Shown here: piece by piece, positions 24,256 through 33,449 of the stretch
Position numbering within the stretch: position 1 is the first letter of the stretch
How the letters are laid out: each line of letters starts with the position of its first letter
Source: an uncultured Alphaproteobacteria bacterium
Lineage (GTDB): Bacteria; Pseudomonadota; Alphaproteobacteria; RF32; CAG-239
Length of the DNA: 64,000 nt
Direction: 5' to 3'
Assembly: GCA_934229625.1 (NCBI GenBank)
Contig: CAKQDU010000002.1
Span: 62,001-126,000, forward strand
Made by a program: the position numbers and the translations under genes
The notes under the pieces: model-generated
The model's input: the letters and a program-made list of their open reading frames with translations, nothing else
The model's database searches: none
Told to the model about the DNA's origin: nothing

Positions 24256-24765
24256 ATGTTAAAGTATTTATTAGTTTTGAGTGTTTTGATACTTGGCGGA
24301 ACGGCAAACGCTGCAGAAATGCCAAAGGTTTTAGGCGAATACGGCGATTGGACCGCTTGGACATATAATGACCGCGGCAATCTGATTTGCTACATGTCCT
24401 CCACTCCAAAAAAAGACGAAGGCAAATATACCAAACGCGGAGATATATATACAATCATCACTCATCGTCCGGCAGAAAAGACTTTTGATGAAGTAAGCTT
24501 TGTCGCAGGCTATAGCTTTGACACTAAAGCTCCTTTTATAATTAAAATCGGCGACAAAACATTTAAAAACACTTTCACCGAAGGCTCTAAAGGCTGGATG
24601 GTCAGCTCGCAAGAAGACCGAAACATTATTGCCGCCATGAAACGCGGAGAAAGAATGATTGTAGACGGAAAATCAAGCCGTGGCACCCCCACAAAAGATA
24701 CTTATTCTTTAAAAGGTTTTTCCAGCGCCTATCAAGCAATTTCAGCTAAATGCAAGAAAAAATAA
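24256..24765 (+). CDS. IalB-family periplasmic protein
   Basis: 169 aa with signal peptide MLKYLLVLSVLILGGTANA. The mature part starts AEMPKVLGEYGDWTAWTY and contains CYMSSTPKKDEGKYTKRGD, YTIITHRP and SFVAGYSF, the pattern of the invasion-associated locus B family. It ends with a lone Cys (ISAKCKKK) that can pair with the first. IalB proteins of Bartonella and relatives affect host-cell entry, but the family is common in non-pathogens. An AAAAGGA site precedes the ATG. Confidence 0.85.
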   Translation: MLKYLLVLSVLILGGTANAAEMPKVLGEYGDWTAWTYNDRGNLICYMSSTPKKDEGKYTKRGDIYTIITHRPAEKTFDEVSFVAGYSFDTKAPFIIKIGDKTFKNTFTEGSKGWMVSSQEDRNIIAAMKRGERMIVDGKSSRGTPTKDTYSLKGFSSAYQAISAKCKKK

Positions 24766-24767
24766 TC

Positions 24768-25853
24768 ATGACGGAAAAAACGGAACTCATTGGTCTCAGC
24801 AAAAAAGAATTGCAAGATGTGCTGACGGCTATCGGAGAAAAACCCTTTCGAGCTAAGCAGCTGTGGCAATGGCTTTATTATTTTGGCGAAACTGATTTTG
24901 CCAAAATGAGCAATCTTTCTAAAGACCTACGCCAAAAATTAGCCGACAATTTTACCATCAGCCGCCCAAAAATTATAACCGAACAACTGTCCTCCGACAA
25001 AACTCGCAAATGGCTTCTGGAATTTAAAGACGGCCAAAGAGTTGAAATGGTCTATATTCCCGAAGAAGACCGCGGCGCTGTTTGTATTTCGACCCAGGTC
25101 GGCTGCGCAGTAGGATGCAGATTCTGCCACACCGGAAGTCAAAAATTGACACGCAATCTAACAGCCGGAGAAATTGTAAGTGAATTTATGGTCGCCCGAG
25201 ATACTTACGGAGAATGGCCAAGTCCAACCAATGAAGTCCGTTATCTGTCCAATATTGTAGTTATGGGAATGGGTGAACCGCTGCACAATATGGAAAATAC
25301 CATAAAAGCTCTGCAAATTTTAACCGATGGTGACGGAATCGCAATTTCTCGGCGTCGCGTAACCATGTCAACTTCCGGCATAGCGCCTAAGATTTTGCCG
25401 GCTCTGCAACAAACCGGCGTACGGCTTGCCGTGTCGCTGCACGCTCCGAATAATGAAATCCGCTCGCAGATTATGCCAATCAACAATCGCTACCCTATTG
25501 AAGAAATTATGGAAGCCTGCCGTTCATATCAAAACGGTGACGGTAGCAGATATGTAACTTTTGAATATCTTTTATTAGATAACATAAATGACAGTTTAGA
25601 CTGCGCACGGGAACTTATAGCTTTAATGAAAAAATATAAGCTTAAAGCCGGTTTTAATTTGATACCGTTCAACCCGTGGCCTGGATGCTGTTTTACACCA
25701 AGTTCCAATAACCGCGTTCATGCTTTTGCCAGAGAACTGGAAAAAGCAGGTTTTGCCGCTCCGGTAAGAGTTGCCCGCGGACAGGATATTTTGGCTGCTT
25801 GCGGACAATTAAAATCCAAAAAAGATTCCGAAGACAAAAACAACTCTAAATAA
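24768..25853 (+). CDS. rlmN: Dual-specificity RNA methyltransferase RlmN
   Basis: 361-aa radical SAM enzyme. STQVGCAVGCRFCHTGSQ carries CxxxCxxC for the 4Fe-4S cluster; GMGEPLHNMENT, RRVTMSTSGIAP and LAVSLHAPNNE are the conserved SAM and fold motifs; DILAACGQL holds the C-terminal methyl-transfer Cys. It methylates A2503 of 23S rRNA and A37 of some tRNAs. The ATG at 24768 is 2 bp after the IalB stop; an earlier in-frame ATG at 24750 lies inside that gene. Confidence 0.95.
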   Translation: MTEKTELIGLSKKELQDVLTAIGEKPFRAKQLWQWLYYFGETDFAKMSNLSKDLRQKLADNFTISRPKIITEQLSSDKTRKWLLEFKDGQRVEMVYIPEEDRGAVCISTQVGCAVGCRFCHTGSQKLTRNLTAGEIVSEFMVARDTYGEWPSPTNEVRYLSNIVVMGMGEPLHNMENTIKALQILTDGDGIAISRRRVTMSTSGIAPKILPALQQTGVRLAVSLHAPNNEIRSQIMPINNRYPIEEIMEACRSYQNGDGSRYVTFEYLLLDNINDSLDCARELIALMKKYKLKAGFNLIPFNPWPGCCFTPSSNNRVHAFARELEKAGFAAPVRVARGQDILAACGQLKSKKDSEDKNNSK

Positions 25854-26469
25854 TTCCCATTTTTTGCGCTGTAACCACCGCCTGCGTGCGATTGCTGACA
25901 TGCAAAGTGCGGAGCAGCGCGTTTATATGTAATTTTACGGTTGATTCGGAAACTCCCATATCATAAGCTATTTGTTTATTTGATTTACCCTGCGCAATCA
26001 AATCCAAAACTTGAGATTGACGATTTGTCAATGTTTTCAAACCAATATTTTTAGAACCGAGCGTGTTAATCGGAATAACATTTTCCAAATTCTGCGGCAT
26101 ATATATTTCGCCATTGGCAACAAGTTTAAGCGCGCGTGTCAATTCTTCTGTTTCGGCGCATTTTGAAAGGTATCCGTTGGCACCGGCGGCTAAAATCATT
26201 TTAAGGGTTCTGGCATCGGCAAAAGTCGAGATAACCAATATTTTTGCTTTTGTAAGACTGCGAATTTCTTTTAGAGCCTCGTGCCACGGCATATCCTGCA
26301 TTTCGGCGTTCAAAATCAACAAACTGACATCCCGCTGTTTTTGCAGAAATTTTATAGTATCCGCAAAACTGGACACTTGTTCTGTGACGGTATTTGGAAA
26401 AATTTCTAAAAGCCGTAAATTCAAGCCATCGCAAAACAGCGGACAGTCATCAGCAATCAAAATTTTCAT
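25846..26469 (-). CDS. LuxR-type response regulator lacking the phospho-acceptor Asp
   Basis: 207 aa. The receiver domain starts MKILIADDCPLFCDGLNLRL with the acidic pair present and ends with the conserved Lys in GYLSKCAETEEL. The phospho-acceptor position, normally Asp before x-x-M-P, is Asn (LLILNAEMQDMPW). A NarL/FixJ helix-turn-helix follows: LTNRQSQVLDLIAQGKSNKQ and MGVSESTVKLHINALL. The start at 26469 has AGGAGGTAG upstream. No kinase gene is adjacent. Such Asn-substituted receivers are usually phosphorylation-independent or respond to other signals. Confidence 0.85.
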   Translation of the reverse strand: MKILIADDCPLFCDGLNLRLLEIFPNTVTEQVSSFADTIKFLQKQRDVSLLILNAEMQDMPWHEALKEIRSLTKAKILVISTFADARTLKMILAAGANGYLSKCAETEELTRALKLVANGEIYMPQNLENVIPINTLGSKNIGLKTLTNRQSQVLDLIAQGKSNKQIAYDMGVSESTVKLHINALLRTLHVSNRTQAVVTAQKMGII

Positions 26470-26564
26470 TCTTCTACCTCCTTGTGGCTTTAAGCAAAAA
26501 TTTAATCGGTTACATATATATTGCCTCTTCTTAAAATTTAAAGGGGGTAACAATCTGAAATAAA

Positions 26565-27029
26565 TTATTTTTCGCGAGGCAGTTCAATATAAGCCACGCC
26601 TGCTTCGGCAAACATCTGAGATGAATAATTCAGTTTATCTCTCCAAGTATTTTTAGGGTCATTTTCCGATGTTTTATATTCATAGGTTATAACTTCTTTT
26701 ATACCAGCCTGAATAATGGCGCGAGCGCAGTCGGTACATGGTGTGAGCGTACAAAAAATAGTGCATCCCTTCAATTGTGTGCCGGTCAGACACGCATTAT
26801 ATATGGCATTACGTTCAGCATGTTCAAAAAAATCATATTTAGTCGGCCGCTCCATGCGTTCCGGAATATCGTCATCAACTCCACGCACCAATCCGTTATA
26901 TCCGGTTGCTCTGATTTCCTTATCCGGCCCCACAACAACCGCTCCGGTTTGGGTAGAAGGGTCTTTAGACCAACTGGCAACCAATTCCGCCAATTTCAAA
27001 AATCGATAATTCCATTTTTCAGTAAACAT
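26565..27029 (-). CDS. Cytidine/deoxycytidylate deaminase family protein
   Basis: 154 aa. The zinc site is complete: HAERNAIYNA and TPCTDCARAII. The KDPSTQTGAVVVGPDKEI and TGYNGLVRGVDDD segments match dCMP deaminases of the ComEB type, which feed dUMP to thymidylate synthesis. The start at 27029 follows GGGAG; the longer frame to 27044 is unneeded. Other deaminases of the family use different pyrimidine or pterin substrates, so the exact substrate is not certain. Confidence 0.85.
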   Translation of the reverse strand: MFTEKWNYRFLKLAELVASWSKDPSTQTGAVVVGPDKEIRATGYNGLVRGVDDDIPERMERPTKYDFFEHAERNAIYNACLTGTQLKGCTIFCTLTPCTDCARAIIQAGIKEVITYEYKTSENDPKNTWRDKLNYSSQMFAEAGVAYIELPREK

Positions 27030-27100
27030 AACAAAGTCTCCCAACCTATTGATAAACAGGTTAATTATAACAGAAAAGCTGTTTGTTTCAACAATTTATT

Positions 27101-27415
27101 TCAGATAAGCCTGCCGATTTGGCTATAGCGTTTATGAATGCATTGCAACGATGTTTTATGCACGCCTTTTGTTATGTTATAATAAATAAAACGCCCGTCA
27201 CGGCGGCTGCTGACAAAAGCATCATCTTTAAGCCGTCTCAGATATTGCGAAACTTTAAGCTGCTCCGATTCTATTCCCTGCACAATCTGCGTCACATTAC
27301 TTTCACCATTCAGCAACAAAAATTCTAAAATACGCAAGCGAAGCGGATGAGCGATATAACTTATACCTTTTACCGCTTGCTTCATTATCTCCGCCGGAAG
27401 TTGCTGTTCAATCAT
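27101..27415 (-). CDS. ArsR-type transcriptional regulator, 104 aa
   Basis: Winged helix protein: YIAHPLRLRILEFLLLNGES, then IESEQLKVSQYLRRLKDDAF as the recognition helix and SSRRDGRFIYYNIT as the wing. This is the ArsR/SmtB layout. No paired metal-binding cysteines are visible in the recognition helix or N-terminus, so it may sense something other than metal. TTGAGGA precedes the start. The target is unknown; the dCMP deaminase gene lies just downstream on the same strand. Confidence 0.8.
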   Translation of the reverse strand: MIEQQLPAEIMKQAVKGISYIAHPLRLRILEFLLLNGESNVTQIVQGIESEQLKVSQYLRRLKDDAFVSSRRDGRFIYYNITKGVHKTSLQCIHKRYSQIGRLI

Positions 27416-27471
27416 ATAAAATCCTCAATACTTTATTTTTCCATATATAGCAAAAAATATAACTTTTACAA

Positions 27472-27513
27472 ACAAAAAAACAGCTTTCACACTAAAATGA
27501 AAGCTGTTCTTTT
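27472..27513. terminator. Bidirectional intrinsic terminator
   Basis: AACAGCTTTCA pairs perfectly with TGAAAGCTGTT. On the minus strand it is followed by seven T and serves the gene ending at 27529. Confidence 0.85.
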
Positions 27514-27528
27514 AAGTTTGTATAAATG

Positions 27529-28380
27529 TTACTTTTTAGCTACCTGTACCGGCCAACAGTCATAATTTACACCGATTTTAGTATAAAGAGCGCTGTGTTC
27601 GCGGCGGAAATAATCCTTTTCAGTTTTAATAAACTGACGTCCGTTATCCGTATACACTTCACCCATAGGATTTTCGACAACAAGGCAGGCACCTTCCAAG
27701 TGAACATTGCCGTTATCAAAATTCTCATACTGTTCCGGACTATTATGCACCTGACTTTCCAGAATATAAAAATAGTCTCGGGCGATTTGCTGTAAAATCC
27801 AGAACGAATCATCAAAACTCTGTCGAACCAGAATTACATCCGGCAAAAACGCCTTTCTGATGTTAACCGGACCGTCCAACTTAGGAAACTCGCATTTGTT
27901 GAGTCCGATAGCCTGCTTAATAAGCAAAATGCGGCGATATGCGGCATTCTCCTGATTTTCGAGACTTTCCTTAGACCAAAACTCCGTAGCCGCGTCATTA
28001 GACAAGAGAGATTTCTCCAATCCAATCTGGCGTAAACTGTTGTTGATAGCCGCTGCAGCCTGACTGTTAATAAGCTGCAAATCAGCAATACCAGGCAAAA
28101 CAGCTCCATTAGACTTGCACCACTCAAGAGCTTCTTCGCGGGTAAATACGCCATCAGAAATAGATGAGAGTTCAATATACTTGTCATCTACACCAATAAA
28201 AACACCGCGTTCCTGCTGAAAAACGGTAGATGCCGAATAACTACCATCAGCTAACAAAAAATCGCCGGAAAGAATATCTGTTCCGATATAAGTTTTTCCG
28301 TCAATTCTTTTAATATACGCACGACGCTGTCCCACAGGAATGGAACGATTAACACTAAATAACACATTTGGAATAAACAT
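27529..28380 (-). CDS. Hypothetical protein, 283 aa
   Basis: Soluble protein with no signal peptide: MFIPNVLFSVNRSIPVGQRR, later GVFTREEALEWCKSNGAVLP and RQFIKTEKDYFRREHSALYT. No family is recognised. Charged helical regions alternate with beta-like stretches, and cysteines are few. The gene stands alone with a good terminator but no obvious Shine-Dalgarno before its ATG in an AT-rich leader, which is unusual among its neighbours. Confidence 0.7.
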   Translation of the reverse strand: MFIPNVLFSVNRSIPVGQRRAYIKRIDGKTYIGTDILSGDFLLADGSYSASTVFQQERGVFIGVDDKYIELSSISDGVFTREEALEWCKSNGAVLPGIADLQLINSQAAAAINNSLRQIGLEKSLLSNDAATEFWSKESLENQENAAYRRILLIKQAIGLNKCEFPKLDGPVNIRKAFLPDVILVRQSFDDSFWILQQIARDYFYILESQVHNSPEQYENFDNGNVHLEGACLVVENPMGEVYTDNGRQFIKTEKDYFRREHSALYTKIGVNYDCWPVQVAKK

Positions 28381-28466
28381 AATAAGAAAAATTAAAGTTA
28401 ATAATAAAATATGTATTTAATTATATACATCTTTCTTATTATTTTGTCAAGTAATTGTACCAAAAT

Positions 28467-30053
28467 TTATTGCTTTGCAATACGTTTAAAACTTTCAGGT
28501 AAAACGCAATTTATAAAAACAGCAAGCAAAAGCAAAAATACAGCAAGCCCCAACGGAACCATATTTCCATATTGCCCAAACAATGTGTCATGCGACATGC
28601 TGATTTTTACTGTATCGTCAACATAACCGCGCTCTGCCAAACCGATTTTCGAGGTTATTTTTCCATAGGGATTTATCACGGCGCTGATTCCGCTGTTTGC
28701 GCTGCGGACAACCGAAATTCCTTCTTCAACCGCCCGCATTTGTGCCGCCACCAAATGCTGATAAGGGCCGGCGCTGATACCATACCAACCATCATTCGTC
28801 AACACCACCGCCCATTTAGGCTTATTTTGCTTACGCACAATTTGTCCGGAAAAGATGACTTCATAACAAATAAGCGGAGCAAATTCGGCATAATCCTCCA
28901 GTTTTATGGTCTGATACTTTTCCCCTTTGGCAAACTGCCCCACCATATTAGTCAGCGGTTTTATCCATTTTGGAAGATACTGTCTGAGCGGAATATATTC
29001 CCCAAACGGAACTAAATGGTTTTTGCTGTATATATCATGAATTTGCCCAAAATAATCCATCGCCGCCAGAGAATTATATAATAAATAATCGCCGGTGTTT
29101 GTGTCGTAGCCGTCCTGCAGCATTCCCGCCAGCAAATAGCCTTTGGGCGGTACCGCTTCCTGCGCCATAAGACGATGCTCTAAATCATAAGCCAAATTAA
29201 ACGGCGAGGCTGTCTCTCCCCAAATAACAAAATCAATATTTTCCAACCCCTCGGCGCGGCTTAAATCCACATATTGCGCAAAATTTTTTTCTACCGCGTC
29301 TCGGCTCCATTTCATAGTTTGCGGAATGCTCGGCTGCACCAAGCGCACATTGATTTGCTCTCCAACGTTTAATTTACCCCATTGCACTAAAGCAAAATCG
29401 CCATAGCCCCATAACCCCAAAATCAGCAGCAAAGAGCAAAGCGGCGCTAATATATTGCGCTTGTTAGGTTTAATCAGCCAAACCGCCGGCAGCGTCGCGA
29501 TAATCACAATCAGCATAGATAAACCATAAGTTCCCCACCACGCCGAAGTTTGCAGCCACAACGGATTAAATGCCAACACCGAACTAAGCGGATTCCACGG
29601 AAAACCGGTTAAAAACACACTGCGCAGCCACTCAGAGCTTAAAAACCAACCAGCGGCAAGAAGTAAAATTTTACTGAATTGGGTTTTGCCGAATTTCATC
29701 AGCGCAAACGGAAAAATCGTAAACAAACCAAAAAATCCGCCGCCCAAAAATAAAACAAAAGGATACATCCAACCTGTTTTGGCCGCGTCTATCAAAAGCG
29801 CGTTGCCAACCCAATAAAATCCGGCGGAAAAATAACCAAAACCAAACCAATAGCCGATTGCCGACAAACGTTTTACGGAGCTCTGCCCCTGACTCAAGAC
29901 AAATACGCCGCAAAAAGCGACAAACGCGGCCCATGTATGATAAAACGGAGGCAAAGCGGCAACCAGCAACAAACCAAACAGCAGCGCCGAGGTTTTATAT
30001 CTCCGCGCTGCCGCTTCGCAAATTTTTTGCCATATTGCCTTTAGTTTTGCCAC
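28467..30053 (-). CDS. lnt: Apolipoprotein N-acyltransferase
   Basis: 528 aa. The N-terminal half has about six membrane helices (LLFGLLLVAALPPFYHTW and following). The periplasmic nitrilase domain shows the catalytic triad: Glu in IWGETASPFNL, Lys in KNHLVPFGEYIP, Cys in APLICYEVIFSG. Lnt adds the third acyl chain to lipoproteins at the inner membrane. It starts with GTG at 30053, directly after the ybeY stop. Last gene of the miaB-ybeZ-ybeY-lnt operon, as in other proteobacteria. Confidence 0.95.
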   Translation of the reverse strand: MAKLKAIWQKICEAAARRYKTSALLFGLLLVAALPPFYHTWAAFVAFCGVFVLSQGQSSVKRLSAIGYWFGFGYFSAGFYWVGNALLIDAAKTGWMYPFVLFLGGGFFGLFTIFPFALMKFGKTQFSKILLLAAGWFLSSEWLRSVFLTGFPWNPLSSVLAFNPLWLQTSAWWGTYGLSMLIVIIATLPAVWLIKPNKRNILAPLCSLLLILGLWGYGDFALVQWGKLNVGEQINVRLVQPSIPQTMKWSRDAVEKNFAQYVDLSRAEGLENIDFVIWGETASPFNLAYDLEHRLMAQEAVPPKGYLLAGMLQDGYDTNTGDYLLYNSLAAMDYFGQIHDIYSKNHLVPFGEYIPLRQYLPKWIKPLTNMVGQFAKGEKYQTIKLEDYAEFAPLICYEVIFSGQIVRKQNKPKWAVVLTNDGWYGISAGPYQHLVAAQMRAVEEGISVVRSANSGISAVINPYGKITSKIGLAERGYVDDTVKISMSHDTLFGQYGNMVPLGLAVFLLLLAVFINCVLPESFKRIAKQ

Positions 30054-30575
30054 TTAGTCTTCCTTATACGGATTCGCAATACCCATAGACTGCAAAATTT
30101 CTATCTCAAAGCCTTCCATATATTCGGCTTCTTCATCTGTTTGATGGTCAAACCCCAGCAAATGCAGCAAACCATGCGCCAACAAATGACAATAGTGGTC
30201 ATGCAAAGAAATTCCCTCAATATCGGCTTCTTTCTGCATAGTTTCAAAAGCGATGATAATATCTCCAAGCTCAATTTCCTGATACAAATCACGCTCTTGC
30301 GCAAAACCCTCAAAATCCACATTGGCAAAAGAAAGCACATTTGTCGGCTTATCCATACCGCGAAACTCTTTATTTAGAGCATGCACACGCTCATCGCTGC
30401 TTAAACATACATTAACGATAATCGGCAAACCCGCCTGTAAAACTTCCGATTCGGTATGTTCAGCCACATAAGCAAACACGGCGTTTTTAACATCTTCCGA
30501 TACTTTTTCTATTTGAGAAACCGCCGAACTCCAGCGGTTATCTTCAACATCTAAATTCAAAAAACTATCAATCAT
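30054..30575 (-). CDS. ybeY: Endoribonuclease YbeY
   Basis: 173 aa. The zinc motif is HLLAHGLLHLLGFDHQTDEE, with three His. RGMDKPTNVLSFANVDFEG is the other conserved block. YbeY acts in 16S rRNA 3' end maturation and ribosome quality control. MIDSFLNLDVEDNRW is the start; its ATG overlaps the end of ybeZ by 8 bp. The longer open frame to 30653 lies inside ybeZ and is not used. Confidence 0.95.
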   Translation of the reverse strand: MIDSFLNLDVEDNRWSSAVSQIEKVSEDVKNAVFAYVAEHTESEVLQAGLPIIVNVCLSSDERVHALNKEFRGMDKPTNVLSFANVDFEGFAQERDLYQEIELGDIIIAFETMQKEADIEGISLHDHYCHLLAHGLLHLLGFDHQTDEEAEYMEGFEIEILQSMGIANPYKED

Positions 30576-31536
30576 GTTCTTCTTGCAGCTTTTTGCTTTT
30601 TTCTTCATAGGCTTGAACGATTTTAGCCACCAAACCATGACGCACAACATCATTGGAGCTGAAAGTCACCGAAGAAATATTCGGCACATTGCGTAAAGTA
30701 TCCAAAGCATCGCGCAAACCGGAAATCACACCGCGCGGCAAGTCTACCTGACTCAAGTCGCCGTTCACAACCATGCGTGAGTTTTCACCCAAACGGGTTA
30801 AAAACATTTTCATCTGCATCGGCGTAGTGTTTTGCGCCTCATCCAAAATCACAAACGAATTTGCCAAAGTACGTCCGCGCATAAACGCCAACGGAGCAAT
30901 TTCAATTTCGCCCAGCGCCAACTTTTTATCTACCTGCTCTGCCGGCAGCATTTCATACAAAGCGTCATACAGCGGACGCAGATACGGGTCGACTTTTTCT
31001 TTCAAATCCCCTGGCAAAAATCCCAGATTTTCACCGGCTTCCACCGCCGGACGTGACAAGATAATTTTATCAATCGTACCTTCAAGCATCATAGAAACAG
31101 CCAGCGCCACAGCCAAATAAGTTTTACCCGTACCGGCAGGACCCAATCCAAACACCAGTTCGTTTTTCATCATTTCCTGAATATATTTAGCTTGGGTGGC
31201 AGAACGCGGATAGATATAGCGTTTTTTCGTTTTCAACACAATATCATTTAAGTTCTGCTTATCATCTTCTGTATGGCATTCTCCGCTCATACGCACCGCG
31301 GCTTTGACTTCTTGCTCGCCGATTTCAATACCGCGGCTCACTTTATTATAAAGCAGCTCAATAGCATTTTTAGCGCTTTCAACATCACTAGCGGCACCTT
31401 TAACCGTAATTTGATTGCCAAAGCTCAAAATTTCTACATTCAGCATTTTTTCAATCAGACGCAAATTTGAATCTGCCGCCCCCACCAGCTGTTGCACAAG
31501 TTGATTGTTAAACAGTTCAAAACAAATTTCAGCCAT
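30568..31536 (-). CDS. ybeZ: PhoH-like ATPase YbeZ
   Basis: 322 aa. A short N-terminal KH-like region (NVEILSFGNQITVKGAASDV) precedes the PhoH domain: Walker A FGLGPAGTGKTYLAVA, SRPAVEAGENLGFLPGDLKE, Walker B SFVILDEAQNTTP and VVNGDLSQVDLPRG. It is an ATPase that partners YbeY in rRNA processing. It is placed 3 bp after miaB and overlaps ybeY. Confidence 0.95.
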   Translation of the reverse strand: MAEICFELFNNQLVQQLVGAADSNLRLIEKMLNVEILSFGNQITVKGAASDVESAKNAIELLYNKVSRGIEIGEQEVKAAVRMSGECHTEDDKQNLNDIVLKTKKRYIYPRSATQAKYIQEMMKNELVFGLGPAGTGKTYLAVALAVSMMLEGTIDKIILSRPAVEAGENLGFLPGDLKEKVDPYLRPLYDALYEMLPAEQVDKKLALGEIEIAPLAFMRGRTLANSFVILDEAQNTTPMQMKMFLTRLGENSRMVVNGDLSQVDLPRGVISGLRDALDTLRNVPNISSVTFSSNDVVRHGLVAKIVQAYEEKSKKLQEEHD

Positions 31537-31538
31537 GA

Positions 31539-32873
31539 CTAAATCTCCTTTCCGCTTAAAGAGTTTGTGGTGGCTTCGGTAACCTCCACATCTATAATTT
31601 TATTTATATTAGCACTTTCCGTTTCAATATGCAAGTTTTGCATATACGGTGTACGCCCGATTAGCTGCCCTTTATGGCGGCCTTTTTGCTCAAACAGCAC
31701 CGGCATAACTTTGCCAACGCAAGATTTATTAAACGCCTCTTGATAAGAAAACAGCAACGTCTGCAAAACATCCAAACGTTCTTTTTTAATTTTTTCTTCT
31801 ACCTGATTCGGCATAATCGCCGCCGGAGTACCTGCTCTACGACTATATTTAAATGAAAACGCCTGAATATATTTCACTTGGTTTACCACATCTAAAGTCG
31901 CCTGAAAATCCTTGTCAGTTTCTCCCGGAAAACCGACAATAAAATCTGAAGACATTCGCAAATCCGGATTGGCATTTTGCAGTTTTTCCACGATTCGCAA
32001 ATAATCGCCGGAAGTGTGGCGCCGATTCATTGCTTTTAAAATTTTATCCGAACCAGATTGAATCGGTAAATGCAGATACGGCATCAAAACCCTCAAATCA
32101 CGATGGCAGGCAATTAAATCATCATTTACATCAGCCGGATATGAAGTAGTGTAACGCAGGCGTTTCAAACCCTCCAACTCGGCGACTCTTCTCAACAAAT
32201 AAGCAAAATCACGTTCTTTGCCGTTTTCGTCTTCGCCGTGATACGAGTTCACATTCTGCCCAAGCAAATTTAGCTCCAGAGTACCTGTGGCAATCAAACG
32301 TTTTGCCTCTTTCAGCACTTCGGCGACCGGACGCGAATATTCGGCGCCGCGAGTATACGGCACCACGCAATAAGTGCAAAAATTATTGCACCCTTCCTGC
32401 ACCGCCAAATAAGAGCAAGCTCCTTGCGCTTTATTTTCCGGCAAAAAGTCAAATTTGCTGTCAGCGGAAAACTCCGTATCAAGCAAACCGGCATGACCTT
32501 TTTTATGTTCTATTTCTTTCAGCATCTGTGGAATTTTATAATACATCAAAGGACCAACGGCAAAATCCACAAACGGCGCGCGTTTAACAATTTGCTCATC
32601 TTCGGCCTGAACCACGCAGCCGGCAACGCCTATTACTGTTTTTTTACCGTTTTCCAAACGTTCAGACGCGATTTCACGAGCGCGTCCTAAATCAGAAAAT
32701 AATTTTTCCGCCGCTTTTTCCCTGATATGACAGGTATTGAACAGCACTAAATCAGCGTCCTCTTGTTTTTTTGCTTCTTCATAGCCTTCGTTTTTCAGCA
32801 TATCGGCAATGCGAGATGAATCATAAACATTCATCTGGCAACCGAAAGTTTTTATAAAATATTTTTTAGACAC
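31539..32873 (-). CDS. miaB: tRNA-2-methylthio-N6-dimethylallyladenosine synthase MiaB
   Basis: 444-aa methylthiotransferase. The N-terminal cluster cysteines are in KTFGCQMNVYDS, FNTCHIREKA and VAGCVVQAE; the radical SAM cluster is EGCNNFCTYCVVPYTRGAE; a TRAM domain ends the protein. It adds methylthio groups at A37 of tRNAs reading UNN codons. The start is GTG with GGAGA upstream. First gene of its operon; about 120 bp of non-coding AT-rich DNA lies upstream. Confidence 0.96.
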   Translation of the reverse strand: MSKKYFIKTFGCQMNVYDSSRIADMLKNEGYEEAKKQEDADLVLFNTCHIREKAAEKLFSDLGRAREIASERLENGKKTVIGVAGCVVQAEDEQIVKRAPFVDFAVGPLMYYKIPQMLKEIEHKKGHAGLLDTEFSADSKFDFLPENKAQGACSYLAVQEGCNNFCTYCVVPYTRGAEYSRPVAEVLKEAKRLIATGTLELNLLGQNVNSYHGEDENGKERDFAYLLRRVAELEGLKRLRYTTSYPADVNDDLIACHRDLRVLMPYLHLPIQSGSDKILKAMNRRHTSGDYLRIVEKLQNANPDLRMSSDFIVGFPGETDKDFQATLDVVNQVKYIQAFSFKYSRRAGTPAAIMPNQVEEKIKKERLDVLQTLLFSYQEAFNKSCVGKVMPVLFEQKGRHKGQLIGRTPYMQNLHIETESANINKIIDVEVTEATTNSLSGKEI

Positions 32874-33008
32874 GGCGTCTCCATAAAATTGTTAAAATAT
32901 GACTTTATTATGTACGCCAAAGTTTAATTTTTTACAAACACTTTTTTTGTTGAAAAATTAACATATTTTTATTAACATAAATGACAGTTTAACATGAGGA
33001 GAGCTGTT

Positions 33009-33449
33009 ATGGACGGCATTAGAGAGATTTTACCTTCATATTTGGATTCGGCAAGCACCGAAGAAAAACGCATTTTTTTTGAAGCGCTGATTGCCGTTGC
33101 CGGAGCCGATGGCAGTTTTGATAACGATGAATTGAAATTCATCACCGAAGCGGCCGTTTCGCATGGTATAGATAATATTTCTGATATTATAGAGGGACAC
33201 GATACCGAAAAGGTTATAAAAGATGCGGCAAACCTAAAAAACCGCCACTTAGCTTTAGAGCTTGTAAGAGAAATGTGCATGCTTTCACACATAGACAATA
33301 TTCTTTCTGATAATGAAACATTGATAATCGGCAAAATCGGCTTAGCGATGGGGGTCGAGCTTGAAAAAATAGAACAAATCAGCAATTGGATTATCGACCA
33401 CATTATTTGGCTGGAACAAGCTAAAATAATTTTTGAGGAAAAAGATTGA
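33009..33449 (+). CDS. TerB-like protein, 146 aa
   Basis: All-helical protein. FFEALIAVAGADGSFDNDEL is the typical TerB/DjlA helix with acidic loop, and a second such unit is ETLIIGKIGLAMGVELEKIE. TerB-like domains bind metal or act as membrane-stress adaptors. The start at 33009 follows GAGGAGA; an upstream ATG in the same frame (32994) lies within the ribosome-binding region. It overlaps the next gene by one base (TGATG). Confidence 0.65.
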   Translation: MDGIREILPSYLDSASTEEKRIFFEALIAVAGADGSFDNDELKFITEAAVSHGIDNISDIIEGHDTEKVIKDAANLKNRHLALELVREMCMLSHIDNILSDNETLIIGKIGLAMGVELEKIEQISNWIIDHIIWLEQAKIIFEEKD

